Shown: positions 32,399 through 44,867 of the stretch, piece by piece
Layout: every line of letters begins with the position of its first letter
Position numbering within the stretch: position 1 is the first letter of the stretch
NCBI GenBank assembly: GCA_964036195.1
Contig: OZ038460.1
Location: 18,665,504 to 18,729,503 of the forward strand
Length of the DNA stretch: 64,000 nucleotides
Direction: 5' to 3'
From: Sphaerolaimus hirsutus
Taxonomy: Eukaryota > Nematoda > Chromadorea > Monhysterida > Sphaerolaimidae
Translations under genes and position numbers: made by a program
The notes under the pieces: model-generated
The model's database searches: none
Seen by the model: the letters and a program-made list of their open reading frames with translations, nothing else
Told to the model about the DNA's origin: nothing

Positions 32399-33311
32399 TA
32401 GGGTTCAAACGGGACCACTTTTTCGACCGGGACCGGGACTGCGACTGGGGGGGGGGTCGTACCGGGACCGGGACTGGCATTTTCTTATTTTCTGGACCGG
32501 GAGCGGGACTGGGGTGTTGGGACCGGGACCGGGACCGGGACCGGTACCACATCAGCCCAGAATTTCGCCGAACCATCTGACAGGACCGGGACTGAGATAT
32601 CGGGATAAGAAAAACTATGTGATAATACCGTATTACCTTGAATTATCCCCCCCTTGATATCACCCCCCCTCGAAATACCCCCCCTAAAATTCGGCTGAGG
32701 AAATAATAAACCCCCCCTCGAAAAACCCCCGCCCCCTAAAATTGAGTGTAAAGAGAACGTACATGACGAATACCGCAGTTTGTGATTTGTACAATGCAGA
32801 ACACACGTTAAAACTGATGATTGAGCGATGTTAGGGAAGGGTTTATGTGTATATACAGTTATATATGCCTAAAAACACATATACATCTATGTAATTGCTT
32901 GATTTTTCTACGTCTGAGTATGCGGAATTTCTGAAAATTTCTGGCGAAATAATAGACCCCCCTCGAATAACCCCCCCCCCTCGAATTATCCCCCCTCAAA
33001 TTTTTCTGGTGAAATAATTAACCCCCTGGGGGTATTTCGAGGTAATACGGTAGGCATAATATAACCTAAGAAAAGACAAATTTATTTAAAAAACGTTGTT
33101 TATTCATAAACAGGTAATTGAAAAACAACGTTTTTCTTCCCTTATCGGGACCACTATAAAATTCCGAGACCGGGACCGGGACCAGTACTGAGGCATCGTA
33201 CCGGGACCGGGACTGGCATTTTTTATCGGGACCGGGACCGGTACCGCCCCAGTCGCGCATTTTTGTCGAACCATCTACCTGGACCGTGGACCCGTTTGAA
33301 TTGAACCCTGT
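32399..33311. mobile_element. Probable hAT-like element with GGGACC modules
   Basis: Ends TAGGGTTCAAACGGGACC and GTTTGAATTGAACCCTG, with CCGGGACCGGGAC arrays inside both. A type A CCGTA MITE (32626-33052) is nested in it. No 8-bp duplication could be matched at the ends, so the superfamily call rests on end similarity only. A related end with GGGATC modules starts at about 60389. Confidence 0.55.
32626..33052. mobile_element. CCGTA-type MITE, type A (ACCTCGAATTA form)
   Basis: Ends TACCGTATTACCTTGAATTA and TTTCGAGGTAATACGGTA, with CCCCCCCTCGAA modules at both sides and the conserved unique central block of the family (around AACACACGTTAAAACTGATG). Confidence 0.8.
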
Positions 33312-34843
33312 GCATATTCAAGATGGGATACAGATTTTTCAATAACAAACCAATAAAAATGATGAGCTTCAGCGACGACTAACAGTGGCAAAAAAATTGA
33401 CAATAGTGTTTCAATTTTTACCTATTTTGTGATGATTTTAAATTTTTTTGAATTTTCGTCAAATTCAGATTTTTTAATTTTGAATCTCTTAACTTCTGTA
33501 GTTTTCAACCACCTTTGTTACTTAAGCTGATGCTATGGTTGGCATCTTCACTCGTATTCAATTGAGGTCTAAAGCAGTTCGTTTTTATTGGGGTCACACT
33601 TCTTTTTGCATAAATTTATTGTTAACTTCAAAAAATTGAAGTTCTCGAATCGCTGTTTTCCATCGTCAGCGACAAATGACACTTGATGAAAAATTAGTCT
33701 TAGTTGGTTATATAGAACCTTCGTTAGCGAAAAAACACATAAAACAACAGCTTCTACACTACTGCATTTTCTGTTTTGATACCGTATTCCATCCAACTAC
33801 CGTATTTTATTGAATAATAGACAGGCTTTTAAAAGACGTTTTTGATGGAGGAGTAATTGAATCGGGGATATACATGGGGGCTAAACTATTCATCAGAATT
33901 TCTGCAAGACCCCCTGTTTATGAGACCATCATTAGGTACCCTATAAAACTGAATTACTCTACAGAACAAGTGTTCCTAATAATAGACATTAAATCACAAA
34001 GAATTCAGTCAGTATATACCTACATTGAAAAATGGATGATTTTGTCAAAATATGTGTCTCAGAACGAAACTACCTATAATGAAATTTATCTGAGAAAAGA
34101 TGTAAAAATATATAGGTAAATAAATAAACAATCTTGTATTTTGTGTTTTTTTCTGATATTCTAAAAAATCTCAGAAAATCTCTCAAAAAGACAATGTAAA
34201 TTAAATCTCTCCAGTATATCGTGGAAAAATACATATAAAAATGTTATATACTTTTATTTTCTGATATTTTTAAAAATAAATCTCCCAAAATTTCCTCAAT
34301 GTGTATCAGCATACATAAAAATTCGATCTACTTAATATTGACTGACTATGCCCAGAAATGTCTTGCATAATCTGGTGGTGATCAAAAAATAGCTTGCCTT
34401 GGTGAAAATTCAGTAAACCATACTAGAGGATCAGCTAGGTATTTTCTGTTTGATGAGGCATGAACTAAATAAGTATGTTTGTTTATTGATCAGTGCACTA
34501 CCTAGGCAGCTGGGTCTCACGGTATGCCATTTCAAAGTAAAGTAGGCATGTACAGAGTTGTTAAAAGTACCCAGCTTCTTTTAAAAAGTATATATAAATG
34601 TAAAGTATTTTGTTTTTACTCACCCCCAGAGTAGAGAAAACGTGAGTAACTAAAATGTAAAAGTGAGTATTTTTGACAAATTTTTCCAAAACTTTCATTC
34701 AAAATATGTAAAGTTCATACCTTTTTGCCAAATTTCACCTTCAAACTCACTAGTGAATGTAATGTTTATTTCCACTTCCAGGTATTTTTTGGATTTTTTT
34801 TAACTGTTACACCTGTCTTCCCTTTTTCTGCTTTGAAAAAGTC
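33053..34843. other. Repeat remnants and AT-rich sequence, no gene recognised
   Basis: Contains the right arm of the GGGACC element, an AT-rich stretch, an 81-codon open frame at 33874-34119 without recognisable motif, an AAATCTC-module fragment (34150-34305) and the start of an ACGTAAA-type repeat (about 34552 on). Confidence 0.5.
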
Positions 34844-35108
34844 TACCGTATTTCCTCGAAATACCCCCAGGGGGTTTATTTTTTCAGATTGAGAATTTTG
34901 AGAGAAAAACGTGAAAAATGCAACAATAACCACCATTTATAAGTTTTTACAGCCTTATATAAGGATGTAGATGGTATAAACGATGTTCTAACGTAACACA
35001 GTAAGTGTTTTGAACGTCTGTTATGCATTTCCCGGACCACAAATTCATAGTGCCCATTTTGAGGGGGGTATTTCGAAGGGGGGTGGGGTATTTCGAGGAA
35101 ATACGGTA
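34844..35108. mobile_element. CCGTA-type MITE, type A
   Basis: Ends TACCGTATTTCCTCGAAATA and TTTCGAGGAAATACGGTA with TA flanks. Its centre is nearly identical to that of 7224-7473. Confidence 0.83.
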
Positions 35109-35589
35109 TATAACAACCTATTGAAAATACGTTTTCTGTGTTTGAGTACTTGCAAAAAGTATATGTGAAACTTTTTTGGCGGAAAAGTAAACGTATCTAC
35201 TCAGTACTCGAGTATACATACTTTTGAGAAAACGTAAATACATTTTAACAACAATCGCTGTGCTTTTTTGCCATTAGGGTCTACGGTGTCAAAAAATTCT
35301 TTAACGGAAGTATAAAAAAGTTTTTTTGGCTGCCGGAAATGGATTCTGAAAGGTACAAATATTTCCTTCGGTCACCGGTAAGTTGACACCCCCTGGTGAC
35401 GTACCTAGATATTTTACCATTTTTGAGTGTTAAAATATTGGAACTGCACTGTCGCTCTTTTAAATCGTATGTTATTGGATTACTGGAATTGAGTTAAGGT
35501 AAATTTAGAAGATTTATATCACCACCGCGGATTTTGTAATATGAGCAAGAAATCTCGTACGTCATATAACAAAGTTATGGATTTGATAC

Positions 35590-35708
35590 GGGTAATGGAA
35601 TTGCGCCATAGCAATGGCGCCATTTGAGCGCGCCATTTCGTGATGGGCGCCATGGATGGGCGCCTTAACGCCATTTTCCTTGAATAACATTTTTTTCCAT
35701 CACTATTT
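35590..35708. mobile_element. GGCGCC-module hAT-like MITE remnant
   Basis: Short run of GGCGCCAT words ending TTTTTTCCATCACTA, the family terminus. The left end near GTAATGGAATTGCGCC is degenerate. Confidence 0.5.
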
Positions 35709-35826
35709 ACTGCGCATTATATAAATTAGGTTACATGAAGCAAGCAACGAGGTGCTTAAATGTGGTTTTGCTCACAAATAGATTTATCAATTAATAATGT
35801 TATAAACAGCCGACATTTTTTGTGTA

Positions 35827-36245
35827 TACCGTATTACCTCGAAATACCCCCATGGGGGTTTATTATTTCGCCAGCAAAATTTGAGGGGGGGTTAATTCGA
35901 GGGGGGGGTTTATTCGAGGGGGGGTTTTATTATTTCGCCAGAAATTTTCGTGAAATTCATAGTAAGGAATAGGCCTTTTCTTACACAAAAACGGTAATAA
36001 ATGTGAGAATATAGGTTATATTGGGGCTATAGATGTACATCTGTACACAAATGTGCGTATAAGAGTAGCTGCGATGCAAATAAGTATAATAAATACATCA
36101 TGTACATTGCATACATGATGTACATCATTCCGGAGGGGGGGTATTTCGAGGGGGGGGGTTTATTATTTCCCCAGCCCATTTTGAGGGGGGGTTAATTCGA
36201 GGGGGGGGTTAATTCAAGGGGGGGATAATTCGAGGTAATACGGTA
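35827..36245. mobile_element. CCGTA-type MITE, type A
   Basis: Ends TACCGTATTACCTCGAAATA and AATTCGAGGTAATACGGTA with several GGGGGGGTTAATTCGAG modules at both sides. Confidence 0.8.
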
Positions 36246-37299
36246 ATATTGAAAAGTGAATAAATGTTCGCTATTTTTACCAGAATTTTGGTTATCGAGG
36301 TGTTCAAATGAGTATGGGAAGCTGTAATTAGCATTCTCCAGCTGCGAACGCCTCTTGTGCGAAAATTAGTTTTTTCCGCACATTAACAATTAGATATATG
36401 GACAAAATTGCTGTTCGAATATTAATTGCAAGACATCTGGCTCAGTATATCTGACTGATTACAGTCTGTGTCCCAATTTTATCGCGGAGCCATTATTTGA
36501 AGTGCATCCGGCGCACCATTCGTATAAATATGTCCAGAAAATTTAATTTAAAAAACTCGACCTGATTAAAAATTACCTACTTGTTTTTGTGTGGGGGATC
36601 CCGGGGATCTCAGCGCTTTCAGTTGAAAATGAAAGTGGCGGGTAAAACTAATAGCCCACTTCTACATCGGAATGGCCATGCACATTTGACATTTCGCATG
36701 GCATTTGACAAATTTGCATGACATTTTACATGACATTTTACACTTTACAGGATGTGGGAAAGCCACTTGGCAGGAATTTCTCAGGATAGGTGGAGTTTTT
36801 CTGAATCTCACTTCGCAAAGAAACAACGCCTTTTCAGCAATCTTGAAAAGGGCACAAAATATATACCACATTGCGTATCCAAAGACAAAAAGTGATTCTC
36901 GCTGCAGATGACAGCACGCAGTGCAAGGGAAACGCTGATCCTTGGGCCCGGCACAATCTGAAGACATCTGAAGCCTATGGCGGGTCTTGATGTAGTTCAA
37001 GCCCAGAAAATGGACACGTGACAACATTTCGGCAAAGTGTCAGATTGTTAGTGAGTTATCAGTAGAATAAAAGATGGACTGTGGTCCGTGTAGATGGACT
37101 ACACGTCATGAGCACATCAATTCACTTCCATGAATAGATTTAATTGCCCATTATACACTATTTTGATTTATGCCCAACTGCTATGTATTTTTTGTAAAAA
37201 TGGGAAACAGATGCACTGCACGTTTTCTCCAACCACAAAATTTATGATGACATTATGATACATGGAATTTAGTATTGTGAAATTGCAAAAAAAAATGTG
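36246..37299. other. No gene recognised
   Basis: Contains a short CCCAGACCCTG-type remnant (about 36685-36765) and moderately GC-rich sequence at 36770-37020. The latter is open in more than one frame on the minus strand, but I cannot match it to a family. Confidence 0.4.
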
Positions 37300-38260
37300 C
37301 TAGGATCTTGTTCTCATGTCAGAGCTAATAAGATCTGCACAAAGAACCTGTGTGACAAGTCTTCAGCATGCTTTCGCACAGGCATCACAATGTTTTAAGA
37401 AAATTCATTCACCTATCCTTGTGATGCATCACATGCTTCCAAGTTTGCCACTTCAACAGAACATACAATGCAAAGTATGTGACACAAAGCACAAACCATT
37501 TTTCATAATTGAAGTGGTGTATTCTGCAGACAGCAAAAAATGGGTGTGTGGATGCACGGTGAAGCGTCCGGAAGTGTCTTCACGCCAACACTTCCTGAAC
37601 GCTTCACCAAGCATGGCAGTGCTTCCACACACATTACAAAAAATGCGTGAAGGCACTTCACGTTCTTAATATGGCGCTCCCACCCAAATTTATACGCGGG
37701 GGAAGCGTGTGGAAGCGTCAGCGGCGTGAAGTGTCTTCCACATGCTTGGATGCGCGTGAAGCGCGGTGAAGCTAGGTGAAGCGTGTGGAAGACACTTCAC
37801 CCAGAATCTTGTGATGTTGGTGGAAGCGTGTGGAAGCGTGTGGAAGCGCGCCGCTTCACGCGCATCCAGCCCGCTTCCACACGCTTCACGGATCTATTTT
37901 TTGCTGTGAGAGGTTGTTAAACAGTACTGTGAACCTGCTGGGTGCTCAGTAAAGTGCATTCATCTCATCATGCCATCACAGCAAAAAATTGGTGTGTGAT
38001 GCGTCATGAAGTAATGTGAAGTGTCTTCATGGCGACACTTCCCGATGCTGTGAAGTGTTGACTGGCGCTTCCCAGTGCTTCACGAAATTTGTTGTGAAGA
38101 CACTTCACATCACAAATGTGTGTCACAATGCTGCACAAATGTTTTGTGAAGTGTCAGTGTTTTCATTTCATAAGTGTCGGGAATTGCGTTTCATGAAATT
38201 TTGGAATTCGTGATGCTAGGTGAAGTGTGTGGAAGTGTCTTCACAGAGGTCGCTTGTCCT
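37300..38260. repeat. Repeat block of GTGTGGAAGCG / GAAGTGTCTTCAC units
   Basis: Many copies of GTGTGGAAG, GTGAAGC and their complements, with a change of orientation near 37850. Open frames inside it are a by-product of the repeats. Probably an iteron-rich transposon, but I could not define the ends. Confidence 0.6.
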
Positions 38261-38732
38261 GTTTTTTTTTATACTGTTTTCCAGCGTCAAAAAGCTGACA
38301 TTGTACACAGTGATGGCAAAACTGGAATTGTTACACTTAGAAATTGATGCCACGATTTCTGCTGTGATTCCACCACAAATTGGAACGCGGCCCAACAGCC
38401 TATAAAGACTGTTTCTGCATGCGCTGAGATAGCGGTTTCACTTCCCCTCTGAATATTACATGCGACACTGGACTAAATAATCGTTGTAATTATCTACGTA
38501 GATACATAGTCGCTCACAATTCACAATGAAAAGAGCCTTGACTGACATTTACGATTCAGTCGAAACCATTGAGCCACAAAGTTTTTGGTGTAGATACGTC
38601 TGGTCCACCTTCCAGATCTGGGGGCAGTCCCAGACCCTGTAAAATGACCTGTAAAATGTAAAGTGTCAAAAGTAAAATGCTTTGTGAAATGTCAAACGTG
38701 TGTTTGCAAGTTTCCATGACATTTTACATAGC

Positions 38733-39160
38733 TACCGTATTTTTCCGAATAGAACGGCACACCTCCAATAGAACGGCAGGTTTGGCACTCACGAAAACAA
38801 TGGAACGACAGTCTCCAATAGAAGGGCAGCTCCAACAGAACTGCGGGTAGAGATTATGTTGGATGAGTGCCAAAACACAAAAATATTAGAAACATGAGTG
38901 ATGAGAACGTCCAAGGTGTTCAGAACTATCATTTAGTGTTATTTTCACATTTGGTTTTGTTTGAATTGATGTTATGATATTGAAATATTGTTCATGCTTC
39001 ATTTCAAACACTATTTACAAATGAAAGAATGTTTAAAAAAGATTGGTGAAAAAACAAAAACGGCTGGCTCGAATAGAACGGCACGGCACATCGAATAATA
39101 CGGCATGTAAAAAATGACGAAAAAATAGAACGGCGCTCTTCTATTAGAAGAAATACGGTA
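38733..39160. mobile_element. CCGTA-type MITE, type C (GAACGGCA modules)
   Basis: Ends TACCGTATTTTTCCGAATAG and CTATTAGAAGAAATACGGTA. AATAGAACGGCA modules near both ends and an AT-rich centre. Confidence 0.78.
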
Positions 39161-39647
39161 TTTCATATTTGCGATATGCATACGACCAGACACCTTGGGT
39201 CTCAATTGCAGCTGTAAGATTTTTGATGAAAAACTTCCTTTCGTCCGTTCGACACCACAGGAAAGAGACAATTTGTTCTTTCCACTTTCCCTGACAGCGA
39301 GAAAAAGGAAATACTTAGATATTGAGGGTTCTGAAAACTTAATTTTTTCGGCTAAAATGATTTGGTGTACCGAATTTCTCGAAATGCTCCGTAGAACCCC
39401 CCCCCCCCTCGAAATACCCCCAGGTGTTTTCGAGCTAGGGAAAAAATACCCCCCCCTCGAAATACCCCCGGAATGTAAGCAATGAAAATTACATGATGTA
39501 AAAAAAACTATATATAAATCCCACTGTTCGAGATTTTGAACATCCATTTTTCTTTGTTAAAATTCAAAAAATTACTTTGCCCACGCTTAGGTGATGTAAT
39601 GAACAGTGAAACACTCAGTTATAGCGGCAACAATAAATAAAATAGTA

Positions 39648-40116
39648 TACCGTATTTCCTCGAAATACCCCCCCCTCGAAATACCCCCCCCTCGAAATAC
39701 CCCCCCCCTCGAAATACCCCCCCTCAAAATGGACACTATGAACTTATAAACCCCCCCCCTCGAAATACCCCCCCCCAAATTTAGTGTATAGAGAACGTAA
39801 ATGACAAAGGCTGCGGTTTGTCATCTGGGTAATGCAAAACACACGTTAAAAACGATGACTCTGTTATGTGAGAACAATGATTATACGTCTACACACTTAT
39901 ACAAGTCTTTAGAGTCTTATAAATGGCGATTTTTGTTGCATTTTCGACGTCTGCGTACGTTTCAGACGACAATTTAGTACTTGGTTTTCAAAAAATTTCT
40001 GGCGAAATAATAAACCCCCCCCCCTCGAAATACCCCCCCCCCCTCGTTTAACCCCCCCTCAAAATTCTCACTATGAAACAATAAACCCCCCGGGGGTATT
40101 TCGAGGAAATACGGTA
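39648..40116. mobile_element. CCGTA-type MITE, type A
   Basis: Ends TACCGTATTTCCTCGAAATA and ATTTCGAGGAAATACGGTA with TA flanks. Four consecutive CCCCCCCTCGAAATA modules on the left, and a unique central block shared with 50407-50829. Confidence 0.85.
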
Positions 40117-40194
40117 TATTCATGCCGATCGAAATGAAAACTATACAAAGTGTTACCGTATCTGTTTAAATGTAGTGTAGCGGAATATTTTACA

Positions 40195-40665
40195 CCATAT
40201 TGTGCCTACACACACTAGTTTTCACCGTGACTTCGTGTGAAAACTGAAATTTTTTCAAATGCAATTTAACGATGACGGTTGAATGATTTGATCTAATTTA
40301 AATTTGAATTTCAATTAATGAAAGTTAAAATTTGAAAACTAAAACACATATAGCATACAAAAAGAGTAGGTAGGCTGGATGTCGCCATGTGGCCATTTCA
40401 GTTTTCACACATGTTAAGCCGGAATTAGAGCTCGAGCATGTAACGTGAAATGATGACGTGGAATGTTTGACGCGAAAAGTTTTGACGTAAAAAGATTTTT
40501 GAATTACAGCTATCTGACGTAGAAAGATCCGACGACATGTTGACGTAAAAAGATCCGACGACATCTCGACATGAAAAGATTGGACAATATAATGATATAA
40601 AGATGATTTGACAATGGGGCCACACACACTGAAACTGAAAATTTCTGCATACCACATTTTCAACT
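40195..40665. repeat. Inverted-repeat element with TGACGT/ACGTCA modules
   Basis: CTACACACACTAGTTTTCAC at left and GGGGCCACACACACTGAAAC at right are related inverted ends. The interior has repeated TGACGTAAAAAGAT and GACGTGGAATG words. Confidence 0.5.
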
Positions 40666-40740
40666 GCCAAATCCAAACCGGAAAATTTATGTTTGGACGG
40701 GTTTTTCAGTAGGTTTTTGTAGGTATACTATAGGTGTTTT

Positions 40741-40965
40741 GACCCTGTGGCGCTGGCGCCATTTTAGGGCGCCAAAGTGCGCTGCGCCATGGAGCCAGTG
40801 GCGCTTGGCGCCCTTTTCCTGTGGTCCCTGGCGCCTGGCGCTTTGTTTCAGAATGGCGCCCTTTCCGTGGTGCCCTTGGCACCTGGCGCTCTTATGAGGA
40901 ATGGTGCCATGGCGCCATTGGCGCTTGGCGCCCTTTTTTCTTGCGCTTTTCCATCACCTTACCAT
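40741..40965. mobile_element. GGCGCC-module hAT-like MITE
   Basis: Array of TGGCGCCTGGCGC words ending in GCGCTTTTCCATCAC. The left terminus is degenerate (TTTTGACCCTGTGGCGC). Confidence 0.55.
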
Positions 40966-41472
40966 AGTTGTAAAAACGTGTTTATGTTTACTCGATAAGT
41001 ACAGATACTTAATTACTGTGTAAACACATGTACGTTACCCCTAAAAAAATACTGGTATACTCAGTGTTGTTACAATACAGGTATTTTTGGAAAATGTAAA
41101 CATAAATGTAAATACCTTTTAGAATTCAGAAGTGTAAATACTAAAACGTAGGGTATTTTTAAAATACCTAGGAAAACATAAAATAAAACATAAACGTAAA
41201 AATTTTATCGAGTGCTGTCAGAGAAAAAGTTTTCACAGTTTTTACAATATTATAGATGTTCCTTTGATCTCATTCAACATTATCTGCTTACATATTTCTT
41301 AAATTTAGAATGATGGGTTTGGTATATTGAATAGTTACCGGAAGGTGCCGGTCCCGAGCGCTGTAAAGTGTAAAGTAAAGTGTCAAATGTCATGTAAAAT
41401 GTCAATCAAAACAAAAAAAAGAAAAGATTTTATAACTGAACCTTACTTTAACTTTGACACTTTATGTTCCTT

Positions 41473-41568
41473 TACCGTATTTCCTCGAATTACCCCCAGG
41501 AGGTTTATTTTTTCAGAATGGAAATTTTGAGGGGGGTTGAACGAGGGGGTATTTCGAGGAAATACGGG
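41473..41568. mobile_element. Short CCGTA-type MITE
   Basis: Ends TACCGTATTTCCTCGAATTA and ATTTCGAGGAAATACGG. A minimal copy, like 14247-14342. Confidence 0.72.
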
Positions 41569-41777
41569 AAATGCGCTGTTGTCACATTTTTATAATTTTA
41601 GATGACAGAATAATATTTTAAAAGTGATTTTCCAACTGGGTTGAATGCCATTCTAAATGTGCTGATTAAAAATGGTTGAAATTTTAAGAATCCAATAGAC
41701 ACCCCAGTTCCCATCCCACGCAATAATGTGGCCCACACATTTGTTTACAGGTTTATTTCGGTATTTTGTGAAATAAA

Positions 41778-41826
41778 TGGGCTTCATTTAATTGAAGGGC
41801 TTCATTTAATTGAAGGGCTTCAATTG
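41778..41826. repeat. Short tandem repeat GGGCTTCATTTAATTGAA
   Basis: Nearly three tandem copies of an 18-bp unit within AT-rich sequence. Confidence 0.7.
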
Positions 41827-42423
41827 AAAAAAAAAATCAAAAGTCAGTGAAATTTTAAACATGTGCCTCCACTTGCGAAATTGGCACTCTCTTCACGTTA
41901 AAGCATGTTGAACTCATCATTACACACTATGTTTGTCATAAAATACGGTTCCATGTAACATAATTTTTTTATTTTTTCTGATAATGGCATTTTCTCTGAA
42001 AACATAACAAAATGAAATGGTATTTTTGGAAAGCGTAAACAAAAACACAAATATAAATACCTGAATAATGGGGTATTTTGGGTAAACATAAATACCTTTT
42101 TGCAACACTGGGTATACTCACATACTTTTTGAAAATACGTGAGTACAGAAAACGTATTTCTTTATAGGCTTTTTCAGGATGAAAAGGAAAAAAAAGGTGA
42201 GAAAAGCATCATAGGGACAAAATAGCATAAACATAGACAAAAACACATTAGCTATGGTGAATTTGATGGTTAAAAGTTTGAAAATTAGTGAGTTTGAGAG
42301 ACAATTCAGGCAAAATTTCTCAAAAATACCCAATTTTATGTTTTCCTGGGACAAAAGTAATTTACTCACGTTTACTTATGAGTAAAAGTAAAAATCAATA
42401 CATTTTCTGCACTCACCTGTGAG

Positions 42424-44558
42424 TAGTGATGGAAAAGCGCCAGTAAAAATGGTGCCAGGTGCCATTCAAAAAATTGGTGCTGGGCGCCAAATAGCGACGA
42501 GAAAATGGCGCCATGGCGCCATCTAAATAAATGGTGCTGGGCACCAAAGAGCACCAGAAACAATGATGCCAACAAACACTTCACTGTTTCAGCCTGTATA
42601 AATATCATCACAGAAGCATTTATAGAGGAGCAACGTAGGATACCATTTTTCTGATGGTGACTCATGCCACAAAACTCATCTTATCATGAATATTTTATTC
42701 CCAGGGGGTTATTTTTTTGTCAACACGTTTTGAGGGGGTTTATTCAAGGAGACTTATTCGAGGGTACTTATTTGAGAGGGTACATTTTACTAAATCATTG
42801 TTTGTAACGTACACAGACGTTGAAAAATGCAAGAAAAACTGCCATTTATAAGACTGTATAGACTTTTATAAGTAAACACCTTCCCGGTCACGTCCGGCAC
42901 CCATTTTTTGATTTTACTTCTCACATCCTATACCCAGTTCTAGGGTGCCGCAGAGGCTGAAATTTGGAGGAGATATTGGCGCAACCCCCCTCTACCTCGC
43001 ATGAATTAGGGGGGTCGCGGTGACCCCTCTCAGTGTGGGTCGCCCTAAGTGCAAAAAATTTTTGTGGCTTTTTTGGTGTCCCACAGCAGGTCCGGCACCT
43101 GCTGATTTTTGAGCTGTGGGAGCGGTATAAATCTAAAATTTTGGGGATGTGTTACCAACACCACTCCCCTACTATACAATATTCAATAATGTGAGATTAA
43201 CGTGAAAAATTTCTCAAAAATTTGCTTATTCTCCAAAAAAACACAATCCCCAATAGATGGATGACAAAAAATTCACTTTTTTGAACTTTTTTATTAGACA
43301 CTTGAAGAGATGGTTTACGATACTTGAAAGGGAAGGGTTTGATGTTTAAAGTTATGTAAAGAACCATACCTCTAAAATGCCTGCATTGCAAAATTTACTT
43401 AGGGCAAATTTTATGACATCATAATGACATCATTGCAGGAACAAAAATTTGCAAAATTCACACTTTGAAATTCCCCCCAAGTAAATTTTGCAATGCATGC
43501 ATTTTAGAGGTATGGTTCTTTACATAACTTGAAACATCAAACGCTTCCCTTTAAAGTATTGTAAACCATCTCTTCAAGTGTCTAATGAAAAAGTTCCAAA
43601 AAGTGGATTTTTTGTCATCCATCTATTGGGGAGTGGTGTTTTTTGGAGAATAAGTGAATTTTTGCGAAATTTTTCACGTTAATCTCACATGGTTGAATAG
43701 TGTATAGTAGGGGAGTGGTGTTGGGTTGGTAACACATCCCCAAAATTTTAGATTTATACCGCTCCCACAGCTCAAAAATCAGTGGGTGCCGGACCTGCTG
43801 TGGGACACCAAAAAAGCCACAAAAAATTTTGCACTTAGGGCGACCCACCCTGAGAGGGGTCGCCGCGACCCCCCTGATTCATGTGAGGTAGAGGGGGGTC
43901 GAGCCAATATCTCCCCCAAGTTTCAGCTTCTGGCGCACCCTAGAACTGGAGATAGTGTGTCACAAGTACGATCAAAAATAGGGTGCCGGACGTGACCGGG
44001 AAGGTGTTTATGTAGACGGCAAAAACTCTGTCACTGTCATTATTTGTTACCTCTGTTCTGCGTTTTGTTTTTTGGGGGGTATTTCGAGGGGGGTTTATAA
44101 ACTCATAGTGTCCATTTTAGGGGGGGGGCATATTTTGAGGAAATATGGTATAGGCATTCCATATTGCTTGAATAATTCCTCCCCGTCATTGTGGGTCATG
44201 TTTCAAGTTTTGCAGTTTGCATGTGGTATAAAACAAACAACATGAACACAAACTTGCAGTGCTAGCAACAAATTACAATGGTGACTGTGTAAAATATCAT
44301 CTAAGTGATATCATTCCACAGTTGAATATGGAACGATGTAACCATTCATCCCTGCATTTTGGCAAGATCTCCGGCGCCATCGAAAACAATGGCGCTGGGC
44401 GCCAAATTGGTGCCAGCAAAAATGGCACCAAACGCCAATGGTGCCATTCAAAAAAATGGCGCCAGGTGCCAGATGGCACCACAGAGAAGGGCGCCAACGC
44501 GCTGGTGCCCTTTGATGCCATTTTAGGGCGCCAGCGCCATGGCGCCATACCAACACTA
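42424..44558. mobile_element. hAT-like element with GGCGCC modules, containing a foldback element
   Basis: Left end TAGTGATGGAAAAGCGCC and right end GGCGCCATACCAACACTA, flanked by a perfect 8-bp duplication CCTGTGAG (42416-42423, 44559-44566). GGCGCCA/GGTGCCA modules fill both subterminal regions (42433-42560 and 44366-44550). Between them lie a small CCGTA-like remnant and a complete foldback element (42873-44010), inserted later or carried along. Confidence 0.87.
42873..44010. mobile_element. Foldback element, 1.14 kb near-complete palindrome
   Basis: Ends TAAACACCTTCCCGGTCACG and CGTGACCGGGAAGGTGTTTA. The two arms are reverse complements over almost their whole length, with the centre near 43450. 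It is homologous to 27502-31143 and 61833-63311 at the ends and in general plan. No protein is encoded. Confidence 0.88.
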
Positions 44559-44867
44559 CCTGTGAGTAAAACATTTACATTTATGTAAATACTTTACATT
44601 TATGTTTACTATTGAAAATCATTTCACGTCAGACGATTGCATGCAATCGTCTGACGTGAAATGATTTGACGTAAAAAGATTTTAAAATCTTTTTACGTCG
44701 AATCATTTCACGTCAACATTTTACGTCAAATGCAAAAATGACAGTGACGTGAAATGTTTCACGTAAAATGTTTGACGTAAGTTGTGTGATGAAAAATGTG
44801 ATAACATGAAATAAAATATTGCATATTTACGAAATGAAAATTTGATTTGAAAATGTGATTTGATAAA

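Noticed and set aside
32399-33311. hAT assignment of the GGGACC element with an 8-bp duplication
   Set aside because: The flanks (TTTAGGTA and TGCATATT) do not match, so I keep it as a probable element without a proven duplication.
33874-34119. 81-codon open frame in AT-rich sequence
   Set aside because: Looks mildly protein-like, but has no family similarity that I recognise and no clear splice sites.
37316-37669. 117-codon open frame in the GTGTGGAAGCG block
   Set aside because: Its sequence follows the repeat words, which also give open frames on the other strand; no domain or splice signal supports a gene.
39700-39770. Regularly spaced CCCCCCCTCGAAATA units, CRISPR-like at first sight
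   Set aside because: Units are contiguous modules of a TA-flanked MITE with inverted ends, there are no unique spacers, and the genome is eukaryotic.
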